A stretch of DNA of 64,000 nt from Methylobacterium gossipiicola (GCF_900113485.1 NZ_FOPM01000004.1:119140-183139), one strand, 5' to 3'; positions 1-9,959 are shown, counted from the first letter of the stretch. Numbers and translations: made by a program. The notes: generated from the letters alone by a model not told the origin.

Positions 1-1
1 C

Positions 2-580
2 GGCGGCAAGCTCATCATGAGCACCGGTCTCAACGACGGGCCGCAGCAGGGCGTCGTGCAGATCCGCAACTTCGTCCTGCGCAACGAGCCGGCCCTGTCG
101 AGCATCATGGCGCAGGGACCGGCGAACACCGAGGTGGTGGATGCCCGTGGCCGCAAGCACATCGTGCAGAACACCGGCAACGACGTGACCTTCGACCGCC
201 TGCGCGCCAATTTCGTCCGCACCGGCGCCCGCGTCGATTTCACCGACGCGGCGATCTCCAACGCCGCCATGGGCTTCACCCTGAACGGCTACCTCGACAC
301 GGCCAAGGAGCGGACCGACATCAACGGCACCTTCGTTCCGCTCTACGGCCTGAACAATGTCGTCTCGCAGCTGCCCCTCCTCGGGCAGCTCCTCGGCGGC
401 GGCCACAACGAGGGGCTGTTCGCCCTCAACTTCCGCGTCGCCGGGCGCCTGTCGAAGCCCGATGTCAGCGTCAATCCGCTCTCGGCCCTCGCCCCCGGAA
501 TCCTGCGCAAGCTCTTCAGCGCGGGTGGGGGCAACGACGGCCTCGCGGGGGCCTCGCCCCTGGGCGAGACCGAGCGGTAG
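2..580 (+). CDS. AsmA-like C-terminal region protein (5' truncated)
   Basis: The reading frame is already open at the first bases of the window, so this is the last 192 residues of a longer protein. The visible part reads as the AsmA-like C-terminal domain: a stretch of alternating beta-strand sequence (FDRLRANFVRTGARVDF, then MGFTLNGYLD) followed by a Gly/Leu-rich segment with LPLLGQLLGGG and the short motif NPLSALAPGILRKLF, typical of the ends of these large envelope proteins. AsmA/TamB-like proteins are inner-membrane-anchored, span the periplasm and are linked to lipid traffic to the outer membrane. The visible methionine at 17 is probably internal. The gene converges on tyrS with 26 bases between the stops. 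The family call is fairly safe; the precise role is unknown. Confidence 0.7.
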   Translation, partial: GGKLIMSTGLNDGPQQGVVQIRNFVLRNEPALSSIMAQGPANTEVVDARGRKHIVQNTGNDVTFDRLRANFVRTGARVDFTDAAISNAAMGFTLNGYLDTAKERTDINGTFVPLYGLNNVVSQLPLLGQLLGGGHNEGLFALNFRVAGRLSKPDVSVNPLSALAPGILRKLFSAGGGNDGLAGASPLGETER

Positions 581-606
581 GGGCGGCCCCGGCGAACCGG
601 TCTGCC

Positions 607-1884
607 TCAGCCGACCTTGAGCAGCACGTGCTTCTTGCGTCCGAACGAGAGCTTGATCACCCCGTCGGCCGTCATGTCGCTGCTACGCAGCACGGCGCGC
701 TCGTCGGTGAGCGCCACGTCGTTGACCTTGAGGCCGCCGCCCTTGATCTGTCGGCGAGCCTCGCTCGTGGAGGGAACGAGCTTGGCGTATTCGGGGCCGA
801 AGGCCGAGAGCACGCCCAACCCCGCATCGAGCAATGCGGCCGACACCAGGACGGTGGGCAGATCCTGCGCGACGCTGCCCTCGACGAAGGTCTTTCGCGC
901 CGTCTCGGCGGCGTTGTCCGCCGCCTCGCGTCCATGCATCAGGGCCGTGGCCTCGTTGGCGAGCACCTTCTTGGCCTCATTGATTTCGGCGCCCTGGAGC
1001 GCCGACAGCCGGGCGATCTCGTCCATGGGCAGCAGGGTGAACAGCTTGAGGAAGCGGCCGATATCGGCGTCCTCCGTGTTGCGCCAGAACTGCCAGTAAT
1101 CGTACGGCGACAGCATGCCGGCATCGAGCCAGACGGCGCCGGCCGCCGTCTTGCCCATCTTGGCGCCCGACGCCGTGGTCAAGAGCGGGCAGGTGAGGCC
1201 GTAGAGCTGGGGCGTACCCATGCGCCGGCCGAGATCGATGCCGTTGACGATGTTACCCCACTGATCCGAGCCGCCCATCTGCATGGTGCAGCCGTAGCGC
1301 CTGTTCAGCTCCACGAAGTCGTAGGATTGCAGGATCATGTAGTTGAATTCGAGGAACGACAGTTCCTGGTCGCGCTCCAACCGCATCCGGACACTGTCCA
1401 TGGACATCATGCGGTTGACCGAAAAGTGCCGACCGATGTCGCGCAACATCTCGATGTAATTGAGCTTGGTGAGCCACTCGGCGTTGTCGACCATGGTGGC
1501 GGCGTTGCCGACACCCTCGAACTTGAGGAACCGCGCGAAGGTCTTCTGGATGCCGAGCTTGTTCTCCTCGATCTGCTCCAGGGTGAGGATCTTGCGGGAT
1601 TCGTCGCGGCCCGAGGGGTCGCCGACACGGGTGGTGCCGCCGCCCATGAGGGTGATGGGCGTGCCCCCCGTGGCCTGGAGCCAGTGCAGCATCATGATCG
1701 ACAAGAGGTGGCCGACATGCAGCGAGGCCGCCGTGCAATCGTAGCCGACATAGGTCGTGAGCCGCCCCTCCAGCGCCGCCGCATCGATGCCGGCGAGATC
1801 CGAGCCCTGGTGGATGAAGCCGCGCTCGGTCAGGACCCGGAGGAAATCGGATTTCGGGATGAAGGCGTCGGACGCGGTGGACAT
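607..1884 (-). CDS. tyrS: Tyrosine--tRNA ligase
   Basis: Charges tRNA-Tyr with tyrosine in the cytoplasm. The 425-residue protein is the usual length of the bacterial TyrRS family. The class I HIGH signature appears as HVGH at residues 56-59 and the KMSKS loop as KMGKT at 242-246. The tyrosine/adenylate pocket reads GGSDQWGN near residue 204. The C-terminal 65 residues fit an S4 RNA-binding domain ([12 protein letters not shown]). An upstream in-frame start at 1956 would add 24 poorly conserved residues; I chose the ATG at 1884 because [18 protein letters not shown] matches the expected N-terminus. It is divergent from anmK, with 113 bases between starts. I see no T-box leader. Confidence 0.95.
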   Translation of the reverse strand: MSTASDAFIPKSDFLRVLTERGFIHQGSDLAGIDAAALEGRLTTYVGYDCTAASLHVGHLLSIMMLHWLQATGGTPITLMGGGTTRVGDPSGRDESRKILTLEQIEENKLGIQKTFARFLKFEGVGNAATMVDNAEWLTKLNYIEMLRDIGRHFSVNRMMSMDSVRMRLERDQELSFLEFNYMILQSYDFVELNRRYGCTMQMGGSDQWGNIVNGIDLGRRMGTPQLYGLTCPLLTTASGAKMGKTAAGAVWLDAGMLSPYDYWQFWRNTEDADIGRFLKLFTLLPMDEIARLSALQGAEINEAKKVLANEATALMHGREAADNAAETARKTFVEGSVAQDLPTVLVSAALLDAGLGVLSAFGPEYAKLVPSTSEARRQIKGGGLKVNDVALTDERAVLRSSDMTADGVIKLSFGRKKHVLLKVG

Positions 1885-1997
1885 GGTCGGTTCCGGTATC
1901 AGAGGGGCGCGGAGGCGGGACACGGTGCGGAGTGGCGTGATAGCACCGCGCATCATTGCGCCGGCTCTTAGCAGGGCTGACCGAGGAAGGCACGACC

Positions 1998-3137
1998 ATG
2001 ACGATGATGCGGGCGATCGGGCTCATGAGCGGCACCTCCCTCGACGGCGTCGATGTCGCCCTCATCGAGACGGACGGGGAGGAGGTTCGGGTGGTGCGCA
2101 GCCCGAACGGCTATCTCGAACCCCTCGGGCCCACGGGCTATCGCGGCTATACCGACGAGGACCGCGATCTGCTCCGCCGGGCGCTGGTGGATTCCGAGGG
2201 CGTCACCGCACGCGAGGACAGGCCGGGCTGCCTGCCGGAGGCGGAAGCCTTCGTCACGGCGGCCCATGCCGAGGCGGTCGAAGGCTTCCTGTCCGACAAC
2301 GGTCTCACGCCCGCCGACATCGACGTCATCGGCTTCCACGGCCAGACCGTGGTGCACCGGCCCGATCAGCGCATGAGCGTCCAGATCGGTGATGGCGCGG
2401 CCCTGAGCCGCCGCCTCGGGATTCCCGTGGTCTCGGATCTGCGCCACGCCGACGTCCTGGCGGGCGGGCAGGGCGCCCCCCTGGTGCCGGTCTTCCATCA
2501 GGCCCTGGCGCGCGCCTCGGGCTTCGAGGGGGCGCTGGGCATCCTCAACATCGGAGGGGTCGCCAACGCCACCCTCATCGCGGCGAACGGCGAGGTCATC
2601 GCCTTCGACACGGGACCGGGCAACGCCCTCATCGACGACTGGATGCGCGAGCGCACGGGCCGGCCCCTCGACGATGGCGGCCGCACCGCCGCGCGGGGAC
2701 GCCCGGACGAACCCCTGCTCGCCTGGCTCCTCATCCACCCGTTCTTCGCGCGCCGGCCGCCGAAATCCCTCGACCGCAATTGGTTCTCGCATAAGCTCGC
2801 CGGCCAGCTCTCCACGGAGGACGGCGCGGCGACGCTCACGGCCTTCACGGCGCGGGCCGTGGCGCGGGCCCTCGACCACGCCCCCGAGATCCCGACCCGC
2901 TGGATCGTGGCGGGCGGCGGCGCGCGCAACGGCGAACTCGTGCGCCTGCTGAACTACCACCTGCGCGCCGAGATCACGACGGCCGACGCCATCGGGTGGT
3001 CTTCGGCCTACCTGGAAGCCCAGGCTTTCGCGCACCTCGCCGTGCGGTCCCTGAAGGGCCTGCCCATCACCTTCCCGTCGACCACGGGCGTGCGCGAGGC
3101 GATGACCGGCGGCGTGCTGGCCCGGCCGGACGATTGA
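1998..3137 (+). CDS. anmK: Anhydro-N-acetylmuramic acid kinase
   Basis: Converts 1,6-anhydro-N-acetylmuramic acid, released from peptidoglycan turnover, to MurNAc-6-phosphate with ATP, part of cell-wall recycling in the cytoplasm. The 379-residue protein carries the family landmarks: [15 protein letters not shown] at residues 8-22, GFHGQTVVH in the middle of the N-lobe, and [13 protein letters not shown], all part of the sugar-kinase/actin-type fold. An open frame extends upstream to 1956, but the ATG at 1998 follows a good ribosome site (GAGGAAGG, 7 bases ahead) and places the conserved motif at the expected distance. aroC follows 62 bases later on the same strand and may be co-transcribed. 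Confidence 0.94.
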   Translation: MTMMRAIGLMSGTSLDGVDVALIETDGEEVRVVRSPNGYLEPLGPTGYRGYTDEDRDLLRRALVDSEGVTAREDRPGCLPEAEAFVTAAHAEAVEGFLSDNGLTPADIDVIGFHGQTVVHRPDQRMSVQIGDGAALSRRLGIPVVSDLRHADVLAGGQGAPLVPVFHQALARASGFEGALGILNIGGVANATLIAANGEVIAFDTGPGNALIDDWMRERTGRPLDDGGRTAARGRPDEPLLAWLLIHPFFARRPPKSLDRNWFSHKLAGQLSTEDGAATLTAFTARAVARALDHAPEIPTRWIVAGGGARNGELVRLLNYHLRAEITTADAIGWSSAYLEAQAFAHLAVRSLKGLPITFPSTTGVREAMTGGVLARPDD

Positions 3138-3199
3138 CCGGCCCCATCGGGCCATCGGCATTTGTGACTCGCGAAAACCCGCGCTAGAGCGAAGGCACC

Positions 3200-4303
3200 A
3201 TGTCCCACAACACCTTCGGTCATCTCTTCCGCGTCACCACCTTCGGCGAAAGCCACGGGGTCGCCCTCGGCTGCGTCGTCGATGGCTGCCCTCCCGGCAT
3301 TCCCGTCACGGCGGCCGACATCCAGGCGGAACTGGACAGAAGGAAGCCCGGCCAGTCGCGCTTCACCACCCAGCGGCGCGAACCGGATCAGGTCCGCATC
3401 CTTTCGGGCGTGTTCTCGGACGACCGCACGGGCGACCGCCAACTCACCACCGGCACGCCCATCGCCCTCGAGATCGAGAATACCGACCAGCGCTCGAAGG
3501 ATTATTCGGAGATCCGCGACAGCTACCGTCCGGGCCATGCCGACTACGCCTACGACGCCAAATACGGCATCCGGGATTATCGCGGCGGCGGGCGCTCCTC
3601 GGCGCGCGAGACCGCCGCCCGAGTGGCGGCCGGCGCCATCGCCCGCCGGGTCCTGCCGGAGGGCGTGACCATCCGGGCCGCCCTGGTGCAGATGGGGCCG
3701 CATGCCGTCGATCGGTCGCGTTGGGATTGGGATGAGGTCGCCAACAATCCGTTCTTCTGCCCCGACGCCACGATGGCTGCGTTCTACGAGACCTATCTCG
3801 ACGGGATCCGAAAGGACGGTTCGTCCATCGGCGCGGTGATTGAAGTGGTGGCGGACGGCGTGCCGCCAGGGCTCGGCGCCCCCATCTACGGCAAGCTCGA
3901 CGCGGATCTCGCCGCCGCGATGATGTCCATCAATGCCGTGAAGGGCGTCGAGATCGGCGACGGCTTCGCGTCGGCGGCGCTCCGCGGCGAGGACAATGCC
4001 GACGAGATGCGCTCGGGCAATGCCGGCGCCCCGACCTTCCTCGCCAACCACGCGGGCGGGGTGCTGGGCGGCATCTCCACGGGCCAGCCCATCGTCTGTC
4101 GCTTCGCCGTGAAGCCGACCTCGTCGATCCTGACGCCGCGCATGAGCGTGACCCGCGACAACCGCGACGTCAATCTCGTCACACGAGGCCGCCACGACCC
4201 CTGCGTCGGCATCCGCGCCGTGCCCGTCGCCGAGGCCATGATGGCGTGCGTCCTCGCCGATCACTATCTGCGCCACCGGGGGCAGGTGGGCGAACGAGGC
4301 TGA
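3200..4303 (+). CDS. aroC: Chorismate synthase
   Basis: Performs the last shikimate-pathway step, anti-1,4-elimination of phosphate from 5-enolpyruvylshikimate-3-phosphate to chorismate, with reduced FMN. At 367 residues it has normal family length. The three chorismate synthase signatures are visible: [16 protein letters not shown] from residue 16, [20 protein letters not shown] in the first half, and [19 protein letters not shown] near the C-terminus. The ATG at 3200 follows GAAGG at short spacing. It lies between anmK and ribB on the same strand, and a hairpin follows directly after the stop. Confidence 0.97.
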   Translation: MSHNTFGHLFRVTTFGESHGVALGCVVDGCPPGIPVTAADIQAELDRRKPGQSRFTTQRREPDQVRILSGVFSDDRTGDRQLTTGTPIALEIENTDQRSKDYSEIRDSYRPGHADYAYDAKYGIRDYRGGGRSSARETAARVAAGAIARRVLPEGVTIRAALVQMGPHAVDRSRWDWDEVANNPFFCPDATMAAFYETYLDGIRKDGSSIGAVIEVVADGVPPGLGAPIYGKLDADLAAAMMSINAVKGVEIGDGFASAALRGEDNADEMRSGNAGAPTFLANHAGGVLGGISTGQPIVCRFAVKPTSSILTPRMSVTRDNRDVNLVTRGRHDPCVGIRAVPVAEAMMACVLADHYLRHRGQVGERG

Positions 4304-4311
4304 AGCATCGT

Positions 4312-4338
4312 CCCGAAAGGCGGTTTCCGACTTTCGGG
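4312..4338 (+). terminator. Hairpin after aroC: terminator-like or dispersed palindromic element
   Basis: CCCGAAAG at 4312-4319 pairs perfectly with CTTTCGGG at 4331-4338 around an 11-base loop, starting 8 bases after the aroC stop. No run of T follows, so an intrinsic terminator is only possible. The stem and flanks resemble the short intergenic palindromes common in Rhizobiales genomes, which often read CCCGAAA...TTTCGGG. I saw no second copy in this window. Confidence 0.5.
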
Positions 4339-4402
4339 CAAAGAGGGTGCGAAACAACAGACCGCCGCGTCGCCCGCCATCCGCTCCGCAAGGCTTGAGA
4401 GA

Positions 4403-5485
4403 ATGCCCGTGCCCCATACCCACGTCGTCCAGGCCATCGAAGCCTATGCCCGCGGCGAGATCGTCGTCGTCACCGACGACGACGATCGCGAGAACGAAGG
4501 CGATCTCGTCGTCGCGGCCTCCCTGTGCACGCCGGAGAAGATGGCGTTCATCATCCGCAACACCTGCGGCATCGTCTGCGCGCCCGTGACCCGCGCCGAC
4601 GCCCGGCGCCTGCGCCTCGACCCCATGGTGGCCGCCAACGACGCGCCCCTGGGCACCGCCTTCACGGTGACGGTGGACGTGAAACACGGCCTCACCACCG
4701 GCATCTCGGCGGAGCAGCGCTGCAACACCGTGCGGGCGCTCGCCAACGGCAACATGGGCGAAACGGATTTCGTCCGTCCCGGCCACGTGTTTCCGCTCAT
4801 CGCCAAGGATGGCGGCGTGCTGATGCGCTCGGGTCATACGGAGGCCGCCGTCGATCTGTGCAAGCTCGCCGGCCTGCCGCCGGTCGGCGTCATCTGCGAA
4901 CTCGCCAATGACGACGGCACCGTGATGAAGGGGCCGCAGATCACGGCGTTCGCCGAGCAGCACAACCTCAAGCGCGTCTCGGTGGCCGACCTCATCGCCT
5001 TCCGCCAATCCCGCGAGAAGCTCGTCGAGCGGGTCGGAACCTTCCCGGTCCAGGCCGAGACGGGGGCGATGACCGGCTACGCCTACACCACCCCGTTCGA
5101 GACCGTGCAGCAATTCGCCTTCGTGTACGGCGATATCGGCGACGGACAGAACGTGCTGGTGCGCCTGCACCGCTCCAACGTCGTCGCCGACGTCATCGAG
5201 GGTGGCAAGCAGATCGAAACGGTGATGCGCCGCTTCGCCCAGGAGGGCCGGGGCATCCTCGTCTACCTGCGCGACGGGACCGCGGGCGTCCCTCTCCAGT
5301 CCTATGTCGAGGAGGGCGCGGAGGCCCAGCGCGTTCAGGCTTGGCGCGAAGTCGGCCTCGGCGCCCAGATCCTGCGCGACCTCGGCGTCGTGTCGATCCG
5401 CAACCTCGCGACCCAGTCGCGGGCCTATGTCGGCCTCTCGGGCTTCGGAATCGAGTTTCTGGGCGACGAGCGGCTCGAAGGCTGA
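4403..5485 (+). CDS. ribB: 3,4-dihydroxy-2-butanone-4-phosphate synthase with a degenerate GTP cyclohydrolase II-like domain
   Basis: Makes the four-carbon unit of riboflavin from ribulose 5-phosphate. The N-terminal half (about residues 5-205) is a complete RibB domain with the acidic metal/substrate loop DDDDRENEGD at 25-34 and HTEAAVDL near 145. The C-terminal half (about 210-360) aligns in layout with GTP cyclohydrolase II, but the zinc-binding region (LVRLHRSNVVADVIEGG, from about residue 252) has none of the three cysteines needed for cyclohydrolase activity. Such RibB-plus-inactive-RibA proteins are known in Proteobacteria, so a separate true RibA is expected elsewhere. No FMN riboswitch is recognisable in the 99-base leader. 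The gene converges on the downstream amidohydrolase. Confidence 0.9.
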   Translation: MPVPHTHVVQAIEAYARGEIVVVTDDDDRENEGDLVVAASLCTPEKMAFIIRNTCGIVCAPVTRADARRLRLDPMVAANDAPLGTAFTVTVDVKHGLTTGISAEQRCNTVRALANGNMGETDFVRPGHVFPLIAKDGGVLMRSGHTEAAVDLCKLAGLPPVGVICELANDDGTVMKGPQITAFAEQHNLKRVSVADLIAFRQSREKLVERVGTFPVQAETGAMTGYAYTTPFETVQQFAFVYGDIGDGQNVLVRLHRSNVVADVIEGGKQIETVMRRFAQEGRGILVYLRDGTAGVPLQSYVEEGAEAQRVQAWREVGLGAQILRDLGVVSIRNLATQSRAYVGLSGFGIEFLGDERLEG

Positions 5486-5492
5486 CGGGAAT

Positions 5493-5510
5493 GGGGCCGT
5501 ACGCGGCCCC
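5493..5510. terminator. Short hairpin between convergent ribB and amidohydrolase genes
   Basis: GGGGCCG at 5493-5499 pairs with CGGCCCC at 5504-5510 around a four-base loop. It sits in the 47-base gap between two converging stops, the right place for a bidirectional terminator, but neither side has a T-run. Confidence 0.4.
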
Positions 5511-5532
5511 GTCCCTCACCGAATTCGCGGAC

Positions 5533-6462
5533 TCACCGCCCCATCAACCCGTCCATATGGGCGGCGACGGACAGCCCAAGTCCCTTGAGGCTGTAGCCGC
5601 CCTCCAGCACCGATACGACGCGCCCGCCCGCGTGCTTGTCGGCCACCTCCATCACCCGCCGCGTGGCCCAGCCGAAATCCGCCTCGTCGAGCTGGAGATG
5701 CGCCAGGGGATCGAGGCGGTGGGCATCGAAGCCGGCCGAGATCACGATGAGGTCGGGCGCGAAGGCGTCGAGCCGGCGCAGGATGCCGGCCTCGAACACC
5801 TCGCGGAACCGCTCGCCGCCGTCGCCGGCCCGCAAGGGGACGTTGACGATGGTGTCGTGGTTGCCGCGCTCCGACGCCGACCCGGTGCCGGGATAGAGCG
5901 GCATCTCGTGAGTCGAGGCGTAGAGCACGTTCGCATCGTCCCAGAAGATGTCCTGCGAGCCGTTGCCGTGATGGACGTCCCAATCGATCAGGGCGACGCG
6001 GGTGGCGCCGTGGGCTTGCCGGGCATGGCGGGCCGCGATGGCGGCGTGGTTGAACACACAGAACCCCATGGCCTGCATCCGCTCGGCGTGGTGACCCGGC
6101 GGCCGCATGGCCACGAAGGCGTTGCGGCACTCCCCCTTCATCACCGCATCGACGGCGTGGACGGCACCGCCGACGCCGCGCAGGGCCGCCTCGATGGTCC
6201 CGGGCGACAGGAGCGTGTCCCCATCGATCTGGACGAAGCCCTCGCGGGGCGCCGCCTCGATGAGGCCTTGCACGTAGGGCACGGGATGGACCAGGGTCGG
6301 AACCGTGGGGTCGGCGAGGGGCGCGAGCCCGCGCACGAGCCCGGCGAACCGCTCGTCCTCGAGAACCCGCTCGACGGCCCGGATGCGGTCCGGACATTCG
6401 GGGTGACCCGTCGGCATGGCGTGGTCGAGGGCGGACGAATGGCTCACGTACAGCGTCGTCAT
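5533..6462 (-). CDS. Histone deacetylase-fold amidohydrolase (AcuC/HDAC-like)
   Basis: A 309-residue zinc amidohydrolase of the arginase/deacetylase superfamily, the length of bacterial class II HDAC-like proteins. The catalytic His pair is in RPPGHHAE (H124-H125), the metal ligands in DWDVHHGNG (D162, H164) and SAGFDAH (about D250), and the transition-state region before LEGGYSLKGL is intact. Bacterial members act on acetylated polyamines, acetyl-lysine or other N-acyl amines; the substrate here cannot be read from sequence. The start at 6462 is supported by a strong GGAGG six bases upstream; the open frame reaches 6531 without support. It converges with ribB and is divergent from the L,D-transpeptidase gene. 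Confidence 0.88.
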   Translation of the reverse strand: MTTLYVSHSSALDHAMPTGHPECPDRIRAVERVLEDERFAGLVRGLAPLADPTVPTLVHPVPYVQGLIEAAPREGFVQIDGDTLLSPGTIEAALRGVGGAVHAVDAVMKGECRNAFVAMRPPGHHAERMQAMGFCVFNHAAIAARHARQAHGATRVALIDWDVHHGNGSQDIFWDDANVLYASTHEMPLYPGTGSASERGNHDTIVNVPLRAGDGGERFREVFEAGILRRLDAFAPDLIVISAGFDAHRLDPLAHLQLDEADFGWATRRVMEVADKHAGGRVVSVLEGGYSLKGLGLSVAAHMDGLMGR

Positions 6463-6653
6463 CGCAATCCTCCCAAATCGCTGCTCGCCGTGATCGTTGC
6501 GTCGAGGCAACAAGCGATGCAAATGCGCCACGCCACGGCGCGATACCCTACGCCGGGATGCGCGCTCGGGTTAGGTTACGCAAGACCTCGACGAACAACT
6601 TTGTATTCAGACCGCGCGTCGGCTTCGCTGCGGTGATCCCATAGGCCCATCCC

Positions 6654-7289
6654 ATGCGTGTCCTGCTCGTCGTCGCCCTCGTGGCTGCGCTGCCCCTCGC
6701 TGCCTGCAACACGCAGACGGCCAGCGTCGCCCCCCCGGCGGTGACGCAGACGGCGCTCGCCGCCACGCCCGCCGCCCTCACGGGGGAGGCGCGCGACAAG
6801 GAATGGATGAAGCTCGCGCCGAATGCCGTCGTCGATCCGAAGATCGCCCGGACGATCATTGATTACCCGACCCGTGAAGCCCCCGGCACCGTCATCGTGG
6901 TGACCAAGGAACGGCGCCTCTACTTCGTGCTGCCGGACGGCAAGGCCATCCGCTATCCCGTCGCCGTCGGCCATGCGGGCATGGCCTGGGCCGGCACGGC
7001 GGAAGTGGATCGCAAGGGCGAATGGCCCGATTGGAATCCCCCGCCCGAGATGCTGGCACGGCGCCCCGACCTGCCCAAGCGACTCGAAGGCGGCCCGACG
7101 AGCCCCATCGGCGCGCGCGCCCTCTACCTCGCCGAGGGCAAGAAGGACACGCTATTCCGTATCCACGGCACCAACGAGCCGGAGAAGATCGGCCAGGCCG
7201 TGTCCTCGGGCTGCATCCGGATGCTCAACGCCGACGTGATCGATCTCTACGACCGCGTTCCCATCGGCTCCAAGGTCGTGGTGCGCTGA
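6654..7289 (+). CDS. L,D-transpeptidase lipoprotein (YkuD family)
   Basis: Probably forms 3-3 peptidoglycan cross-links or attaches proteins to peptidoglycan in the periplasm. The 211-residue product starts with a short hydrophobic signal ending in the lipobox LAAC (lipidated Cys18). The YkuD catalytic domain fills residues 78-211, with His171 in HGTN and the nucleophile Cys187 in SSGCIRM. This is the ErfK/YbiS/YcfS/YnhG arrangement and includes the GGPTSPIGARALYL segment typical of the family. Rhizobiales rely heavily on L,D-transpeptidation, so several paralogs are expected. It converges on the GGDEF-EAL gene 66 bases on. Confidence 0.92.
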   Translation: MRVLLVVALVAALPLAACNTQTASVAPPAVTQTALAATPAALTGEARDKEWMKLAPNAVVDPKIARTIIDYPTREAPGTVIVVTKERRLYFVLPDGKAIRYPVAVGHAGMAWAGTAEVDRKGEWPDWNPPPEMLARRPDLPKRLEGGPTSPIGARALYLAEGKKDTLFRIHGTNEPEKIGQAVSSGCIRMLNADVIDLYDRVPIGSKVVVR

Positions 7290-7355
7290 CGGGCCGCGCG
7301 AACGCGGGATGCCTATCGGCGCTCGAACGGCGCGCTCATTCGGCGAAAGTCCAGA

Positions 7356-9590
7356 TCAGGCGGCGAGCCGCAACCGTCCGCTCTCGATCAGCGGAACGAT
7401 GGCCTCCGCCGGGAGGGGCGGATCGAACAGGAACCCCTGAACATCGGTACAGCCGGCCGTGCGCACGAAGGCGAGGTGCTCCTCGGTCTCGACGCCCTCC
7501 GCGATGACGCGGGCGCCGAAACTCGTACCGAGGGCCACGATGGCGCGGGTGATGGCCACGGTCTTCGGGTTTTCCGATCCGGCGACAAAGGAGCGGTCGA
7601 TCTTGATGGTGTCGAAACTGAATTGGTGGAGATAGCTCAGGCTCGAATAGCCGGTTCCGAAATCGTCCAGGGCGATGCGGACGCCGAGGCTCCGCAGACG
7701 CTCCATGGTGCGGCACACCGTATCGGACTTCTGCATCAGCATCGTCTCGGTGATCTCGAGTTCGAGGCGATGCGGGGCCAATCCCGAGGTCGCCAAGGCG
7801 TGACGAACCGTTTCCTCCATGCTGATCTGTTGAAATTGGATCGCCGAGACGTTGACGGCGATCCTGAGAGGCTCGGGCCAGGCGGCGGCCTCGCGGCAGG
7901 CCTCCTTCAACACCCAGGCGCCCAGGGGAACGATAAGCCCGCTCTCCTCCGCCAGGGGGATGAATGCGCTCGGTGAGAGTTCCCCCTTGCACGGATGCCG
8001 CCACCGCACGAGGGCCTCGAACCCGGCGATGCCGCCCGTCGCCAGATCGATGATCGGCTGATAGTTGAGCAGAAAATCGCCCCGCTTCATCGCGCCCTTC
8101 ATCTCCGCCACCAGGAGACCGCTCGACTCCGCCGCCGCGTCGGCCTCCGAATCGCCGAGCCGATAAGTGTTCCGCCCGGCGGCCTTGGCCCGGTAGAGGG
8201 CGGCATCGGACCGCTTGACGAGGGCGAGGGCATCCAGGGCACCGCCGCCCGCGATGGCGATGCCGATGCTCGCCCCGACCTTCATGGGATGCCCACCGAA
8301 GGCGATGGGCCGGTTGATCGCCTCGATCATCCGCCGGGCAAGGCAGGCGGCGTCCTCCGCGTTGTCGATGCGCCCGAGAATGACGGCGAATTCGTCGCCA
8401 CCGAGGCGCGCCACCGTGTCGGTCTCGCGCACCACGGCGAGCAGGCGGGCCGCGACGACCTGGAGCAGGTGATCGCCCGCCGGGTGGCCGAGACTGTCGT
8501 TGATCTGTTTGAAGCGGTCGAGGTCGCAGGTGAGCACCGCGACGCCGGTGTCGGTCTCGCCCGCGACGCGGATTTCCGCCGCGAGGCGCTCCCAAAACAG
8601 CGTCCGGTTGGGCAGGTCGGTGAGGGGATCGTGGAGGGCGAGGTGCGCGATGCGACGCTCGTCGGCTTTGCGGGCGGTGATGTCCCGAAGCGACGTGACG
8701 TATCCGGCCGGCTCTCCCGTCGCCGGATCGCGCGCGAGGCTCTGGCACACGTCCATGAAGACCCAGCTTCCATCCTTGCGGCGGTAGCGCTGGCAGGTGG
8801 AAGCCTGTTCGATTCGCCCGTCCGTGAGATCGTCGAGGACGCGGGCGAACACCTCGACATCGTCGGGGTGCACGAAATCGAGGGGTTTGGTGCCGACGAG
8901 TTCGTCGGGCCCGAAGCCGAGCACGGTCTGGATGGATGGCGAGACGTACAGGCGGGTCGTATCCAGGCCGGACCAGATGATCACGTCGGTGGTGGTCTCG
9001 GCGAGGAGGCGGAAGCGCTGCTCGCTTTCCCGCAGCGCTTCTTCCGTCACCCGGCGCCGGGTCGCATCCGTCTCGATGGCGATCCGGGCCTCATGGAGGC
9101 GCAGATGGGCCTGGACGATGAGGCCGAGATCCCCGAGCTGTCGCCTTTGCGCGTCCGTGAAGTCGGGCCGGGGCGCCCGATCCATGATGCAGAAGGTGCC
9201 GAGGTTGAGGCCGGATTCGAGGGCGAGGGGAATGCCGGCGTAGAAGCGCGCATGCGGCGGGCCGAGGACCAGGGGGCTCGTCGCCGAACGCGGATCGACC
9301 GCGAGGTCGAGAATCACCAGAGGGGTGTCGACCGCGCCCTGGATCGTGAGATCGCAGAACGTGCCCTTCCGGTCGATGCCGACCTCCTCGACCCCGCAGC
9401 GAGCCTTGAACCAGACGCGGGCCTCGTCGACGAGGAGCACGAGGGCCATGGGGATTTCGAACAGGTCAGCGGCGAGCCGGCAGACGGCATCGAGATGCGG
9501 TTCGGGCGAGGATTCGAGGATGCACAGGCGCCGGAGGGCCGCCAGCCTGTCCTGTTCACGGGCGAGGGGGTCACCGATGGTCTGAACCAT
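7356..9590 (-). CDS. GAF-PAS-GGDEF-EAL protein (diguanylate cyclase/phosphodiesterase)
   Basis: A 744-residue cytoplasmic c-di-GMP turnover protein with no membrane segments. Domains in order: GAF (about 30-170), PAS with PAC tail (about 190-310), GGDEF (about 315-480) and EAL (about 490-735). The active loop is an intact GGDEF (397-401), and the inhibitory site RETD (388-391) lies exactly five residues upstream, so product inhibition is possible. The EAL side has EAL (525-527), NVSA, ELEITET, DDFGTGY and the IKID lysine, so both activities may be present. I start at the ATG at 9590, where homology begins; an open frame reaches 9734 with no good ribosome site. It lies downstream of the secretion genes on the same strand, 369 bases away. 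Confidence 0.92.
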   Translation of the reverse strand: MVQTIGDPLAREQDRLAALRRLCILESSPEPHLDAVCRLAADLFEIPMALVLLVDEARVWFKARCGVEEVGIDRKGTFCDLTIQGAVDTPLVILDLAVDPRSATSPLVLGPPHARFYAGIPLALESGLNLGTFCIMDRAPRPDFTDAQRRQLGDLGLIVQAHLRLHEARIAIETDATRRRVTEEALRESEQRFRLLAETTTDVIIWSGLDTTRLYVSPSIQTVLGFGPDELVGTKPLDFVHPDDVEVFARVLDDLTDGRIEQASTCQRYRRKDGSWVFMDVCQSLARDPATGEPAGYVTSLRDITARKADERRIAHLALHDPLTDLPNRTLFWERLAAEIRVAGETDTGVAVLTCDLDRFKQINDSLGHPAGDHLLQVVAARLLAVVRETDTVARLGGDEFAVILGRIDNAEDAACLARRMIEAINRPIAFGGHPMKVGASIGIAIAGGGALDALALVKRSDAALYRAKAAGRNTYRLGDSEADAAAESSGLLVAEMKGAMKRGDFLLNYQPIIDLATGGIAGFEALVRWRHPCKGELSPSAFIPLAEESGLIVPLGAWVLKEACREAAAWPEPLRIAVNVSAIQFQQISMEETVRHALATSGLAPHRLELEITETMLMQKSDTVCRTMERLRSLGVRIALDDFGTGYSSLSYLHQFSFDTIKIDRSFVAGSENPKTVAITRAIVALGTSFGARVIAEGVETEEHLAFVRTAGCTDVQGFLFDPPLPAEAIVPLIESGRLRLAA

Positions 9591-9959
9591 GGGAAGCAGG
9601 TCCTGTCCTGTCGAGCCCGCGGCGGATACACGGCCTGGATGCGAGCCAGCGTTACAAGTGAGTCCGTCAGAGAACCACTGATAAACCCGCAAGAATATAC
9701 GTCTCAGAATTAATTTTTCGAGATTACTGCCCATCTATGACCGAATATCAGCCAATTTCAAACACGACAAAGATTGAACATACCTCGCGCGACAGACCAT
9801 CACATGCTGCAATCAGCAGTCGAAAAAAGCACTCTCCGCCCGTCCAATCGGGGAAAAAGCGGCTCTCGAATACGAGTTTGATGCGTGATCGCCCGCGTTC
9901 CTGTAGGAATGGATTCGGCTTCGACGGATGTTCGGTGCGGGCGTGACATCCGGGCGTGC
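9591..9959. other. Non-coding gap upstream of the GGDEF-EAL gene
   Basis: These 369 bases separate the fusion-protein stop from the GGDEF-EAL start. The middle (about 9700-9850) is clearly richer in A and T than the genes around it, as expected for a promoter. The one short plus-strand frame (9737-9946) has no ribosome site, low complexity and no recognisable family, so I do not call it. I see no clear operator or terminator. Confidence 0.5.

Noticed and set aside
4304..4402. Possible FMN riboswitch before ribB
   Set aside because: The 99-base leader is too short and I see no conserved FMN-element core; only a simple hairpin is present.
3008..5170. Minus-strand frame of 720 residues over aroC and ribB
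   Set aside because: Shadow of two well-supported genes; composition is typical of antisense in high-GC DNA.
9737..9946. Small plus-strand frame (69 aa) in the gap before the GGDEF-EAL gene
   Set aside because: No ribosome site, Ser/Arg/Lys-rich low-complexity product, and a promoter for the neighbouring gene is more likely here.
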